Positions 47,201 to 58,400 of a stretch of DNA of 64,000 nucleotides are shown piece by piece. The DNA is from Athripsodes cinereus (taxonomy: Eukaryota; Arthropoda; Insecta; Trichoptera; Leptoceridae), in NCBI GenBank assembly GCA_947579605.1, contig OX388312.1:31767313-31831312 (forward strand), in the 5' to 3' direction. Under the pieces are notes generated by a model. The model ran no database searches. It had not been told where the DNA came from and saw only the letters and a list, made by a program, of their open reading frames with translations. Each line of letters begins with the position of its first letter. The first letter of the stretch is position 1. The translations under genes and the position numbers were made by a program.

Positions 47201-50200
47201 AAGGTAAATTACTAGAAAAAGGCAAAATAAAATAAATCAAACGGCGTTTGACATTTCTAAATAATACTCTAGTCGTGTCCGTCGACGACTTGGTGTTCAC
47301 AGGTACTTGGGTACTACTTGAAAACCGCTACTTGGCTAGCACTCAAGTATCAGGGAATACTCTAGTAACGACTATGAATTCGGGTGTTAAATTCAGATAA
47401 GGATGCCAAAGTCAATAGTGTGACCATGGTGTAAGTACACAAAAATATTATAGAGTTTAATTATTTTTTTATCATTACTTGTGTTGAAATAATTTAAAAC
47501 ACTTATTACAATTAATTTTCTGAATAGGTGAATGTATGATCTTGGGAAAGAAAAATTTAAACAAAATTCTGGAACGTACTTATATTCTATTACCTACTTA
47601 TTTGTTCATTATAATTCAGATCGATATTATTATATTGAGATTATATGTACATTAGAGGTATTTTTTTTAATTTAGGTATTTATTTATATATCAACGGCGG
47701 CAAAATATTGGAGCAAGACAAAAACAACAATTAACGAAGAATGAAATAAAAACAGGAATCAAATTATAGCATTTTTATAATTAGCTAAGTCAAATAATTA
47801 TATTATAGAAGAAAAATAAGAATACTTGAGTATCGGTAAATACCTTTCCAAGTCAACCATTGCTGCATATCGGTCTTCTTAGAATTCGATTTCGGTGCTG
47901 GATTTACCATCTTGTTATGGTATGACGCATTATCTATAATCGAAGAGTTACGAGTAATAATATATATAATTCTGTAATAATAATTATCTAATTACATTGT
48001 AATAAAACCATCCACCATTATCGATTATTATAGTAAAAAATACATTTACTTTAAAATAGGTATATAAAAGGAACTCGTGTGTGTTACACCATTTATAACT
48101 CAAGAATGGCTGCACCGATTTGAATGATCTCTCTGATTTGTTGGATTTTTCTCCGTCCGGAATAGCCGATAGGCTATTAAAATATCTTACAAATTCACGG
48201 GAAGAAAAATTACAATGAAAATTGTTTACGCCATACATTTTGAATTTCAATAAATAATGCAATATGGCGAATCATACAAAATCAACGACGATGTTTATTT
48301 ATAGATGTATAGAATATATATAATGAGTTACAATCCATTGGATTGGTCTGCAACGTTTTTCTTCTCCATTCGTCTCTATTCTCCGCCAGTCTTTTCAGCT
48401 CTACGTATGAGCCACAGTTCATATCACTCTTCAGTTGGTCCATATATGCGTCTCTTGGTCGGCCTCTGGCATTTGTCCCCTCGGTCTTACCCTCCGCGAT
48501 GGCTATGAGTAGTCCTGGGTGCCTGATGTTGTGGCCAATCCAGTTAGCTCGTTGTTGGCTGATTCTCTTAAGGAGTTGCCTTTTTTCGCCTACCCTGGTT
48601 AATACTTCTTCGTTTTCGACGTGCTCCGACCAATGGATCTTAAGCATGCGTCTGTAGCACCACATTTCAAAGGCCGCCAACCGTCCGCTTTCACTCTTGC
48701 TGATGGTCCATGTCTCACAACCATAAAGCAGAATGCTCCATACAAAGGCTTTAGTAAGGTTCTTCCTTACGCTTAAGTCAATATTTGGGGATTCCAATAT
48801 CTTCGATTTTTTGTTAAAGGCAATCCTTGCCTGGTTTATTCTGCTTACGATTTCTGCTTTCTGCTTTGGTGTATAGAATAATTATAGTGTATAGAATAAT
48901 TCAAGATATTTTGAAAATGTATTAAATTGGCTTTCTTAACTCGAAGCCAGTCTAAACGGAGATCTCTCCGTGCCAATATTAAATTAAGACAGTCAGAATG
49001 GGTGGCACGACTAATTTTCACGCAAAATTTCTCATTTTTTTAACACCTTCCTTTTACAGCACATACCTATGTATAAATTTGAGCTCCTTTAATAAAAGAA
49101 GGCGTTGAACTTCAAAACACTTTTATGTGGCATATTGATTTTATACCTAGGTAGGTACGAACCTACTTGATAACATAATGTTTTGATTGCCACTTCTGTA
49201 TGAGATATCAACATGAATCCAACTGTTGGAACACAAACATGAGCTGATGACGTTTCATTTTAGAAGCTTGGGTAGGTTGGTAGTTAGTGTTTTATGAACG
49301 ATACAATTATTAATCGCTGACAAAATTTTTCATCTTAATGTTATTTTATATGTAGACTGTGACTTATCAGACGTAACATATTTATTATAGGTATATATAT
49401 GTATGTACTAAAGTGAATAATAACAGTAGGTACAGTACAATGGGTACAATGGAATGATCGCAATATGTAATATAGTTTATTTATTAAATTAGGTAGATAC
49501 ATATGTAGGTAGGTGCTTGATAAAATAGTATAGTTTGTAACTAGGTACCTAGGTATACATATATATATGTAACCAGAATATTTTATTAATCACGTTTCGT
49601 CAATCATCCACCCGTTTAACATTTAATAATATTCATTCTTGTCTACATACGAGAACATTCTATCCGCGGTGCGGTGTATGCAGGCAGGTACCTACCTATA
49701 TAATAATGTATTTACATAGGTATACCTAATATGTATAATAAATAATATAATAGTTAGGCGTGTAGAATTATATTGCGATGCTGCAACAATTGCATTCGTT
49801 CTTTTTAGTGCTGCTTGTTTTGGATTCTCTGTAGGTATATCTAGATGTACCAATTTGGTATGCCAATTCAAAAGATCATTAAAGTCACTTGGTTATTATA
49901 ATGGATTCGTTATTTTTCATAGAGGGTACAAAAGTATTGATTTGTATCTACTCTTTTAATAAGTAATTAATTAAATAAGATACTTACTTATGCAATTTTT
50001 CCACTTTGACTTTATTCATATGCAAATTATTAAAGCCGGCAATGAAATAATTATTTACCTTGTTTTATGAATAACTTTTTAACATGAAATTCCTCCAAGA
50101 TCCGTCGGTATAAATTAAACTTTTTTACTCTTTTGTTATGACAGCTGGCAGTACAAATTGAGTAAAGGTGGCTTTTGTAAGGTTTGCGTCGGTCTTAAGC

Positions 50201-53200
50201 AGCGGTCCCCAAACTCTTTGACCTCACGGATCAGTAAACTCATGTTTAAATCCCGCGGACCACTAATAGTATTTTTCAAGTTGTTAAATATAAAAGTTGT
50301 GATCTCAGAACATGTATAAAATGTATTTAGGTACCTACTTAGTGAAGACTTATTATACCATACCTCATCGTGATGAGTAAGTAGGTATATTACACATTTT
50401 TCAGCGGACCAGTGAAATTTTCCCACGAACCACCACTACCGTTGGTTTTATTTATTTATTTATTTTGATATGGTACACACTAGATAAAAGACATGTGAAT
50501 ATAAACATGTAAGCGATGAAAACATTCCAACAGTCTTACATCCAAACAGTGCACATCTCACCGAAAACGTACAAAACAATATTATAGAAAATCCTACAAT
50601 ACTTTTAAGGATTTTAGTATTTAGTTTTGGTTTTTATTTATTTTATTTAAGCACATCTACGGCTTTCACCTTTTACATGTTGACAACAGAAAAACAAAGG
50701 TAACAACAACAAGTAAATTAAAAGTATTAAAAATAAAATTAAAATAACAAGTAGAAAATAATACTTATTAAATTAACAAAAATAATAATTAAAATAACAA
50801 AAATAACAATTAAAATAACAAGATGTCAGTTCGTAAAATTAATAAGTACCTACTAAGATTCTACATAAATATATGCAACGTCAAAATAAAAACAAGCACA
50901 TACATAAAAAATCAATGTGTTTAGACATCAAGTAAAAAAATAAATTTTGAATAAAAAGATTGAGGATAAAATGATTTGTACAGGTTGGTGCAAAAATATA
51001 TGACCAGAATATTATTATAAAATGCACTCAAATAATCACGAGGGTAAACAAAAAATAAGCCTTATGACCAAAGACCCTTGACTCAACCATTGTCAGATTT
51101 AAATTTGAGAGTAGTATTTGATAACGTCGGATTTGTTTTTGGGGAAACTGTCGGCAGTGACATCTGCGTGACCCTTCACCAGATTACCCAGTCTATGGAT
51201 CCGTACCATAGGGGAATGAAACATATAATTGTTTCGGGTGTATTGCTCTTGAAACAGTGATGTTTGCCTGGTAGATCTAGTCGGGATATGAAATTGAATG
51301 AGTTCGAGCATTTTTCTCCATGTAACAGGTTATGCAAAAAACAAAGATCGAAGATTCCTCGGCGATTTTGTAAAGTGAGCAAGTTGAGTTCGCTCATTAA
51401 AGCGGGATAGTCAATATTTTGTAAGGGAATACCCATCTTAAAATGAATCAACCTTAAAAAAAAAAATTCTCTGTACTCTTTCTATTCGATTGATGTGTAT
51501 GGCAGATTTAATATTCTGCGAAACTTGCGCTTATTGATTTTGTGTTTTGTTTCGCATTTCATGTTGTGTGTATTTCTTGATGTCTACATGGTTTGTTTGA
51601 TTGTTATTTTTTTTTCAGTTTTATGATTATGTACCCACATATTGATGCTTGGAGACGGTTGAAATAGCTTAAGATTTATAGGCATAATTCACTCGAAGTC
51701 GGGTGCTTTGCCTTAAAGCAAGAAAGAAGAAGATGTGTATGGCATAGTTGGGAGACCATACCACAGAGTTATACTCTAACAATGGTCTGACTAAAGATAC
51801 AAGAAGTAGCCTATAAGATTGGATAAACCTCATATCCACCGTTTTCATGCATGTGTTTCATATTAAACCAAAGATGTATTACCTTGTACAATTTATGCAT
51901 TGTCAACATAATATATGTGTGTACCTACTATATTATAAATACCTTTATACATTACATATACCTACCTACGAATAACATACATAGGCACGTGCCTACCTAC
52001 GAAATATAATATCATAAGTAGGTAACCACACAAGACATTAAAATGCCCTCTTTGTTATTGTGACAAATAGAGGTAAGTAGGTACTTACTTACAGGTAAAT
52101 AATATGTAGGTAGGGCAAAGTATTTTTAATAATGAAATTAAATTGAATTTTATGTACATACATATATGTAAAATATTTATTTATGCATATAGCAGTGTCG
52201 GGACGAGATTTTCTATATTAACCGAACTTTCATTATGAAACTTTTTTATCTACAATTAGATATCTGAATTTAAGAAAATATCGTCATTTGTGCATACATG
52301 GGAACTACACCACTGATTGGTATAATTACTTATACTTTGAGCTTCACATTATAAACGAAAAAATAATATTATGTTTACAATATGTTATATCAATCAACAT
52401 ACATTTGTGTGGTGCCTAATAAATGTTTAATGCAAGAAATAAGAATGAACTAGAAGAAGTGAAATATCTATTTGGGAAGTTTGCTGACGTAGTAAATTAT
52501 AATTTGCTTTTTTATTCTAACGAACAAAACAATGTGTATCTATTCAATGAAACAGGAAAATCCTTTCAATTATATGATTCAATCTAAGATGTACACACCT
52601 TTATACTATTTTATCATTTAATTCGCAACTTGACAGATTATTCTTCTTCTTCATCGCCCTCAACGCTCTTATCGGGAGCACAGGGCAGAAACCAGCCTCT
52701 TCCATTCAGGGCCTCTCTGCGCCAATTGCGTTACCTCTTTCCACGACATTTCCTGCGCTCTGATGTCGTTGTCATAGGAACGGTGTATTGTGAAAGAGGG
52801 ACCGACATGCGGATAATTTCAAAGAGAGTCTTCGAGTCATTCCTGGCCGCGGCAGTTTGTGCAAGCTGTATTTTGGCTTCGACATCACGTCATCTGTCTT
52901 TGCGCCAAGAGTACTTTACCAGACGGTCTAGCTCTCTTTACGCATTTCTTAGGGCCTCCAGTTTCGTAGGGGACTTTTCAGCATCTCTGAGTATCTTGAC
53001 TTTTTGGCGATCTTGAATTTATCCCCAGAACTCAGTTTTTTCCTCTCTTTGAACCCAATGGACATAACCACTGCAGCCTTCACCACTCTCTGGAACTCCT
53101 CCCAGGCTGACTGTACTGAGTCAGAATCGGAAAGATACCGAGAGATTTCAAATCCTTGGAGTAGCTCAGCCTCATACTTCATGCGACACCGAATATTCCC

Positions 53201-56163
53201 TAACTTACAGACGTCAAACACTCGCGATGGCAGATGATTTTGCAAATTTATTGAACGTTAGCTTCATGGCTCCAACAAGGAGCTCATGATCTGTTTTCAG
53301 GTCCGCGTCAAGAAATGTCCTGACATCCTGTAGGTCAGAGCGGTCTCGGGCCTTAACCAAAAGATTGTGTCAATTTGGTTTCTGGTACGTCCATCAGATG
53401 AGGTCCACGTGTATTTGAAGATACCCTTGTGAGGAAACAGTCTTCCTCCAATAAGGAGTCCTTCGTGTGTTGCGTACTCTATAAGACGGGAGTCGTAGTA
53501 ATTTAGCACCCTCTTGCCATACCCCCCTCCCCCAATTGGACCGTTAATTGGGTCTCGTTGCCTACTTTGCCATTAAAATCGCCCATCACAACGATTCTGT
53601 GCCTTTTAGGAATTTTGGATGTGACGGCTGCCAGACAGTCATAAAAACTGTCCTTGACCGTCCCCTCCGCATCTTCTGTGGGGGCGTAACACAAAATTAC
53701 CGTCAGCGGGCGGATATATAGGTAGGTATATTTACATGGTAGATATATAGGTATATTTATTGGGTTCACATACATACAAGTAAACACTTCATGAAGGTGG
53801 TGCAAACCTACCTGCCTAGGTATAGCTAAGTGATCAAGCCACGTAGTTCTCGGACACCCACGCTTCCTCACACCCTTTCTTTTAAACAAAATATCCAAAC
53901 CACCTTAACTTATTCACGCGCATTTTATCTACAACTCTCTTCTTGCATTCGCAAATTCTTCTAATATCCTCATTCTTCACTAGGTAGGTAGGTACATAAT
54001 GATAACACTACATTATGTAAATAATTATGTAATATTACTTGCAGGACGCCGCAGTGGATTGGGCAAGGGATCACAGGATGCACCACAAGTACAGTGAAAC
54101 AGATGCCGACCCTCACAATGCGACGCGCGGCTTCTTCTTCTCACACGTGGGCTGGCTCCTCTGTAGGAAGCACCCGGAGATCAAGGCTAAGGGTCACACT
54201 ATTGACATCACAGACCTTCAAAACGATCCAGTATTGGCTTTTCAAAAAAAGTAATGCAACCTATCTACGTACCAACTTCCTCACGCATCAAACTTAAAAT
54301 ATACCTACCTACCCACATGCATACCTACATAGGTATCTAGCTAGCATCATAATGTATGTATGTATATCCTATCCTATCTTACCTACCTACATAGGTATGT
54401 AGCAGCGCCAGGACACTATTAGACTCGTATATTGCTCATGTTGAAAGAAAAGAAAAAATATATGCAAATACCTCATTCATTAATACCATCACGGTAGGTA
54501 TTTTAAGTGAGGTAACAAATGAAACCGAACCGGCGATGGTAAATGTCTCAAATGTCATGTTCAACGAATATCTGCCTTCTTCAGAATAATAATAATAAAC
54601 TTTATTGTGCTTAAAAAACATACATATAAACAGATTATAAATACCAATAATTATTATCATGCAGAATACTTGCTAACTAACAGAATAAAGTAGAAAACCT
54701 GACCCCCTAGACCAGTGATTCCTAAAGTGGTCCAGGTGGACTCCCAGGGGTCCACGGGTGACTCGACGGGATCCACGAATCTGCCGGTATCTGCCGGTAT
54801 TGACATTTAAACAATAGTCGGTACAAACACCCGTTACATTGTAGAAAAAGGTACTGTGAGAAAACCGAGGGGTTTTGAAATATTTCAAATTCCTATACCA
54901 TCTCGAAAGTAATTTAGCAAAGGGGGGTAGAAATGCAAGGGGTCCACCAGAACCATTTGAAAGTGGTCTATGAGAAAAAAATGGGAACCTCTGCCCTAGA
55001 CAAACCATATTTGGCGATCAACTACCGACGCACTTTTTGACAATCTACTTGCATTGTACCGTGTAATCATGGGCGTAGCCAGGTTTTATTTTCGGGTGGG
55101 GGGGATTCAAGAAAATAAAACTACTGAAAGTGCTTGCAATAACCTTTACCTATATTATATGAAATATGGAAAAAAATATTATTGATGTTGATATCTTAAC
55201 TTTTCGGGGGGGTTTGAACCCCCATCCCCCCCTGGCTACGCCCGTGCGTGATTATGCGTTATTGTTGCGGTTACTGTCGGAAAATTTGTTTGTAGTCGAT
55301 CGCTAAGTGCGGTTTGTTTAGAGGGTCTGTTCTTTAACGAGTATTCCACGGTGTATTCCTACATTGTGAAATGTAAATTAAGTTAATCCATTGGTACTTT
55401 AGAAAAGAGCAGACATTATAAAATTTTACACTTCAAAATTATAAATTTAGATAAACTGACACTATATGATCATGTGCATTCATTTAGGTACAATGTACCT
55501 AATGATAATAAATAAATAATTTATTTGTTTGTAAGTAATATAAATGATTATGAGCAAAATAATAAATAAATAAGCATGAAGCTAATATTTCTATTATGTA
55601 TTTGTATATTATGAGTAAAGTATGTATAATAATATGTATGTATTTATATTTGTCGCAGGTATTACTTGATCGTGATGCCACTCATGTGCTTCATAATGCC
55701 CACCTTAGTGCCTGTGTACTGCTGGGGAGAGAGTCTTAAGAACGCCTGGTTTGTCGCTACCATGTTCCGCTACACGTACGTTCTGAACGTAACGTGGTTA
55801 GTAAACAGCGCTGCTCACAAGTGGGGCTCCAAACCGTACGACAAACACATCAAACCCGTGGAGAACTTATCCGTGGCCACTGTGGTGCTAGGGGAGGGCT
55901 TTCATAACTACCATCACACCTTCCCCTGGGATTACAAGACGGCAGAACTGGGAGGGTACTCCTTCAACGTCACCAAACTTTTTATAGATGCCATGGCCAA
56001 GATTGGATGGGCATACGATCTGAAAACGGCATCCCCAGATTTGATAGAGAAGAGAGCGAGAAGAACTGGAGACGGCACCCATAATTTGTGGGGCTGGGGT
56101 GACAAAGATCAACCCACCGATGAAATAACTTCTGTGAAACGAATAAACCCTAAAGACGATTAG
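43990..56163 (+). CDS. Acyl-CoA delta-9 desaturase (lepidopteran type), four coding exons
   Basis: The exons join to 356 codons: 43990-44218, 44541-44671, 54045-54250 and 55659-56163, with GT-AG at every intron. The enzyme is an ER membrane di-iron protein that puts a cis double bond into fatty acyl-CoA using cytochrome b5. The three histidine boxes are HRLWSH (93-98), HRMHH (130-134) and HNYHH (271-275), plus NSAAH (238-242). Hydrophobic segments are near 48-67, 78-90, 192-210 and 220-237. Length and sequence fit lepidopteran delta-9 enzymes. The tetrapeptide before box 3 is KPVE, whereas known delta-9 groups carry NPVE or [23 protein letters not shown] resembles the NPVE group. Substrate preference is inferred only. 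A pheromone-type desaturase of other specificity cannot be excluded. Confidence 0.92.
44541..44671 (+). CDS. Desaturase coding exon 2
   Basis: Residues 77-120 with histidine box 1 (HRLWSH). Acceptor TTGTTACAG at 44540, donor GTACGT at 44672. Ends in phase 0 after NTIAFQ. Confidence 0.93.
44822..44985. repeat. Dispersed repeats in intron 2
   Basis: 44822-44875 resembles 61363-61416 beside the R2-like relic (CCATGATGTC). 44876-44945 resembles the inverse of 61157-61235. 44938-44985 is a copy of the GGGCGAATTTATCGC repeat. Confidence 0.55.
45648..45690. repeat. Perfect 18-bp palindrome with 7-nt loop
   Basis: Arm TATACATCACTACGCCTG at 45648-45665, loop 45666-45672, exact complement at 45673-45690. 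Confidence 0.85.
45840..46978 (+). mobile_element. Internally deleted piggyBac transposon
   Basis: Ends CCCTCCAGTTCCCA and, inverted, CCCTCCAATTCCCA, directly flanked by TTAA on both sides (45836-45839 and 46979-46982). This is the piggyBac target duplication. Inside, 46414-46563 encodes a transposase remnant with [19 protein letters not shown], which includes a catalytic Asp of the DDE domain. The rest of the transposase is missing or broken. Subterminal inverted words GTGACATTGGGCA (46222) and TGCCCAATGTCAC (46823) are visible. Confidence 0.85.
48298..48878 (-). mobile_element. 5'-truncated RTE/CR1-like LINE, C-terminal RT part
   Basis: Open minus-strand frame from about 48878 ([19 protein letters not shown]) through [54 protein letters not shown] and a C-terminus ending at 48282. 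The conserved YGCETW and GRPR words identify a non-LTR C-terminus. It lies antisense in desaturase intron 2. Confidence 0.75.
50200..50440. mobile_element. hAT-like MITE, degenerate
   Basis: Starts CAGCGGTCCCCAAACTCTTT and ends near CGAACCACCACTACCG, resembling hAT ends (CAGCGGTTCTCAAAC). No exact 8-bp duplication was found, so the borders are approximate. Confidence 0.4.
51100..51900 (-). mobile_element. CR1/Jockey-type RT C-terminal relic with a nested SINE-like insert
   Basis: The minus strand encodes [20 protein letters not shown] and WSPNYAIHI (51835-51732). After the insert it continues with [28 protein letters not shown] and, in another frame, [18 protein letters not shown]. Frameshifts show decay. 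Confidence 0.65.
51505..51731 (+). mobile_element. SINE-like 227-bp insert with 13-bp target duplication
   Basis: Flanked by GATGTGTATGGCA at 51492-51504 and 51732-51744. Ends in AAGCAAGAAAGAAGAA. It interrupts the LINE relic so that both flanks make a continuous RT region once it is removed. Its head is not clearly a tRNA or 5S type. Confidence 0.65.
52640..53715 (-). mobile_element. RTE-like LINE with the RT removed (endonuclease plus 3' end)
   Basis: The minus strand begins [17 protein letters not shown] and [10 protein letters not shown] (endonuclease, catalytic Asp/Asn). It shifts frame at a C run near 53520, then reads [19 protein letters not shown] text and [13 protein letters not shown] linker ([20 protein letters not shown]) follows, then the sequence jumps at about 52805 to the 3' end shared with 1035-1131 and 6295-6366. 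The polymerase is absent. The tail is (GAA)n. Confidence 0.7.
53820..53985 (-). mobile_element. LINE C-terminal fragment
   Basis: The minus strand reads [28 protein letters not shown], then, in another frame, [14 protein letters not shown]. The last words match the family at 40173 (PRTTWLYHVDQ). Confidence 0.5.
54045..54250 (+). CDS. Desaturase coding exon 3
   Basis: Residues 121-188 plus two bases. [20 protein letters not shown] carries histidine box 2. Acceptor TTACTTGCAG at 54044, donor GTAATG at 54251. Confidence 0.93.
54713..54993. mobile_element. hAT MITE with 8-bp target duplication
   Basis: 281 bp starting CAGTGATTCCTAAAGTGGTC and ending AATGGGAACCTCTG, flanked by CCCTAGAC at 54705-54712 and 54994-55001. 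Lies in desaturase intron 3. A related piece ends the left contig at 13225-13328. Confidence 0.85.
55071..55243. mobile_element. TIR MITE, GGGCGTAGCCAGG ends
   Basis: 13-bp perfect inverted ends GGGCGTAGCCAGG and CCTGGCTACGCCC around 147 bp. Widely dispersed type in arthropods as I recall. No clear duplication. Confidence 0.7.
55659..56163 (+). CDS. Desaturase coding exon 4 (terminal)
   Basis: Residues 189-356. Two membrane segments, NSAAHKWG, the KPVE tetrapeptide (55852-55863), box 3 HNYHH, conserved [10 protein letters not shown] and [17 protein letters not shown]. Acceptor TTTGTCGCAG at 55658, stop TAG 56161-56163. Confidence 0.94.
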
Positions 56164-56528
56164 GTCTTGGGAATATGTGTCATAGGTTGACGTTAGGGAA
56201 GCAAACCATCGAAAATGTCATGTCATTACTGATGTGCAGTACATTTATCTATCCTCAACGCCTCGTCAATATAATCATAATACAATTCATGTAGGTGCAT
56301 GCAATATTCAATTCACATTCACATGGATATAAAATATGTACCTACCTACCTATAGACAGAATATGTAGATATACAATACATGGAGACAGGATAGTGGGTA
56401 GTAACTACATACATACATACATATGTAATTATTATACATAAGTGCACTATCAGCTCGAGAGGTGAAAGGCTTGTGATTTATTATTGTGAACTTAGTTGTT
56501 ACATATTTAATTATTTGTTTTTATTTAT

Positions 56529-56534
56529 AATAAA
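56529..56534 (+). promoter_or_regulatory. Candidate polyadenylation signal of the desaturase
   Basis: AATAAA about 370 bp after the stop codon, in an AT-rich 3' UTR. It is the first good match downstream. Confidence 0.45.
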
Positions 56535-56754
56535 ATAGATCTTTATCAATATACAACCATGTTATATTATATTATAACCTATAAGTATACCTACAAATAC
56601 ATATATGAAGGTCACAAAGATGCATCGCATTAGTAGGTATAGGTTTATGAACATTTACTGCATAAAGAAAGGAGTTAGAAAATATAAACCTTAATATAAA
56701 AGACACGAAGTGGCTACATATGTAACCGTTTTTGGCTTATGACCTACAAAGGGT

Positions 56755-56950
56755 TCTTCTTCTTCTTCTTCAAGTGCCTTGTCGGGTCCCCCCAATGTTG
56801 GCGATCACCTTGGCGAACTTGTCCCTGTCCTGCGCTGCCCGGAACAGCTCTTCCACATTTCCACTCCCGTCCACACCGGTCCACTCCCTTATGTTTCGCA
56901 GCCAGGACATCTGTCTCCAACCGGGACCTTGGGGTCCTTCAATAAAGGAT
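56755..56950 (-). mobile_element. RTE-type LINE 3' end with (AAG)n tail
   Basis: The minus strand encodes RQMSWLRNIREWTGVDGSG, ELFRAAQDRDKFAKVIANIG and GTRQGT, stop, then repeated AAG. Well preserved but only about 60 codons long. Confidence 0.7.
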
Positions 56951-57072
56951 TAATACAATATTTTTATATGTTCCTACTAAAAGTTATGTTTAGTGTTGTA
57001 AAGTTCACAAAAAAATGTTTCCTTCCTATTATACCTATGTAATGTTATAGAACATGTAGTAGAAGAAAACAT

Positions 57073-57544
57073 TAACCTTTAACTGTGGACGTGATTTAAT
57101 TTTTACACTACCTTGGACGTGAGGCCTGACAGACTGCTGTGTTAAAATCCATATTATATAATAAACACTTATATAAATCGCTTAAAAACTGAAGCTTTAT
57201 TAAATTATTGGCTCATAATAATAAAATATGGGTGTAAAAAATAAACATTTTTTATTGGATATATAAAATAATAGGTATTATAGTACCTACTTTGGTTATT
57301 TTTAGCCTATTTTTGACAAAGCCATAATTTTTTTTTTTTTTCGAACTTTCAAATGGTCGTTTTTCAGCCATTTTGTATTAAAAAATAAAAAAAATACAAA
57401 ATTTTTCCATGAAAACATTTTGTATGATAAATATGGACAAGCGGTCTGACGGGCCGCTACCAATTTTTCAAATAACATAGGTAACTTACGTACCAATGAA
57501 CAAATGACGCGGCCTCCACTCAAAATGGTTATCTCACAATCATC
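57073..57544. repeat. Dispersed repeat starting TTAACCTTTAACTGTGGACG
   Basis: Its start resembles the inverse of 60270-60284 (TTAACCTTCTACTGTGGACG). 57484-57539 nearly matches 60112-60167 (TACGTACCAATGAACAAATG). A TTAA start could point to a piggyBac-type origin, but no full structure was resolved. Confidence 0.45.
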
Positions 57545-57555
57545 AATCGCAATCA

Positions 57556-58400
57556 TCGATCTTTACAGCCGAGTGCGTGGCAATTGAGGAGGCATTAAAG
57601 ATCTGTCTTATGTATCAAGGTTGGAACAAGAAATTCATAATTTTGTCAGACTCTCTAAGTGCCATTCAGTCCCTCAGAGTAGGATCTCTGAGGACATCTA
57701 TAAACGAATTGATTTTGGACATCGAAAGACTTCTTTCACTACTTGATCTTCTGGCGTGGAGGTGATCTTTGCGTGGATACCTTCGCATGCGGGAATAGCT
57801 GGCAACGAGGTGGTTGACGCCTTGGCAACTAGAGCTGCTGACTCTGATTCACCCATTTTGGAATTTGCTCAACCGTTATCAGATATTTTGCTGGACTTCA
57901 AATCGAACGCTTTTGAAAAATGGAACAATCAATGGGGTAAGCCCAATGTTTTGGTTGGGGGAAGACTTAGGGCGATACAGTTAGAGGCTATGCGTAAACC
58001 GTGGTTCAGTAAAATAAAAATGAATAAATTTGAGATTGCATCTATCTGCCGTCTGAGGCTGGGCCATTGTTTGGTGGCACAACATCTACACAGATTGGGA
58101 ATTTTGACAGAACCATACTGCGAGTGTGGAGAAATCCAGACCATCGATCATCTCTTGCTTGAATTCTCACTGCACAAGCAGTGTCCTTTAACTGTTCCGG
58201 CCGAAGGGCCTTTACCTGGTAACTCCTTGAATCTCCTCTCGTCGACTCGACACTTTCGACAAATCTCAAAGTATCTTAAGTACAATGACATTAACCCAGA
58301 TAGTCCTGAAAGTCCTTTTTTTTATTTTCGGATGGTCGTGATTTTTTAATAGGTGGTAGTTGTATAATGTAAAAATGTTGTAAAAAATAATAAAAAAAAA
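57556..58400 (+). mobile_element. 5'-truncated LINE with RNase H domain, frameshifted
   Basis: RNase H motifs: FTAECVAIEEALKI (Glu), ILSDSLSAIQSLRVG (Asp) and, after a frameshift near 57756-57765, IFAWIPSHAGIAGNEVVDAL (distal Asp). Then RLRLGHCLVAQHLHRLGILT and a knuckle CECGEIQTIDHLLLEFSLHK in which the last Cys is replaced. The 3' end is A-rich (58383-58401). I/Jockey-type by its RNase H and HCPSHAGI-like words. Confidence 0.75.

Larger units (their letters stand above)
45279..47387. mobile_element. TIR element (MITE-like) flanked by TA, host of a piggyBac insertion
   Basis: Inverted ends ACACCTGAATTCATAGTCGT (45279 on) and the related complement ending ACTATGAATTCGGGTGT at 47387, each bordered by TA (45277-45278 and 47388-47389). 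Subterminal CTTGAGTATT and ACTCAAGTA words recur. It carries a perfect 18-bp palindrome at 45648-45690. Without the internal piggyBac it is about 0.97 kb. A TA duplication suggests a Tc1/mariner-like relation, but this is uncertain. Confidence 0.65.
44672..54044 (+). other. Desaturase intron 2 (9.4 kb, rich in mobile elements)
   Basis: Holds a dispersed repeat (44822-44985), a TIR element with an internal piggyBac relic (45279-47387), four LINE fragments, a SINE-like insertion and a hAT-like repeat. Stretches without a named element (44986-45278, 47388-48297, 48879-50199, 50441-51099, 51901-52639 and 53716-53819) show only AT-rich sequence. Confidence 0.85.

Noticed and set aside
53503..53898. 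A single 131-aa protein
   Set aside because: It fuses the end of one LINE fragment (53820-53985), microsatellite sequence and the endonuclease start of another.
56732..57042. Plus-strand ORFs after the desaturase
   Set aside because: They are antisense to an RTE 3' end with an (AAG)n tail.
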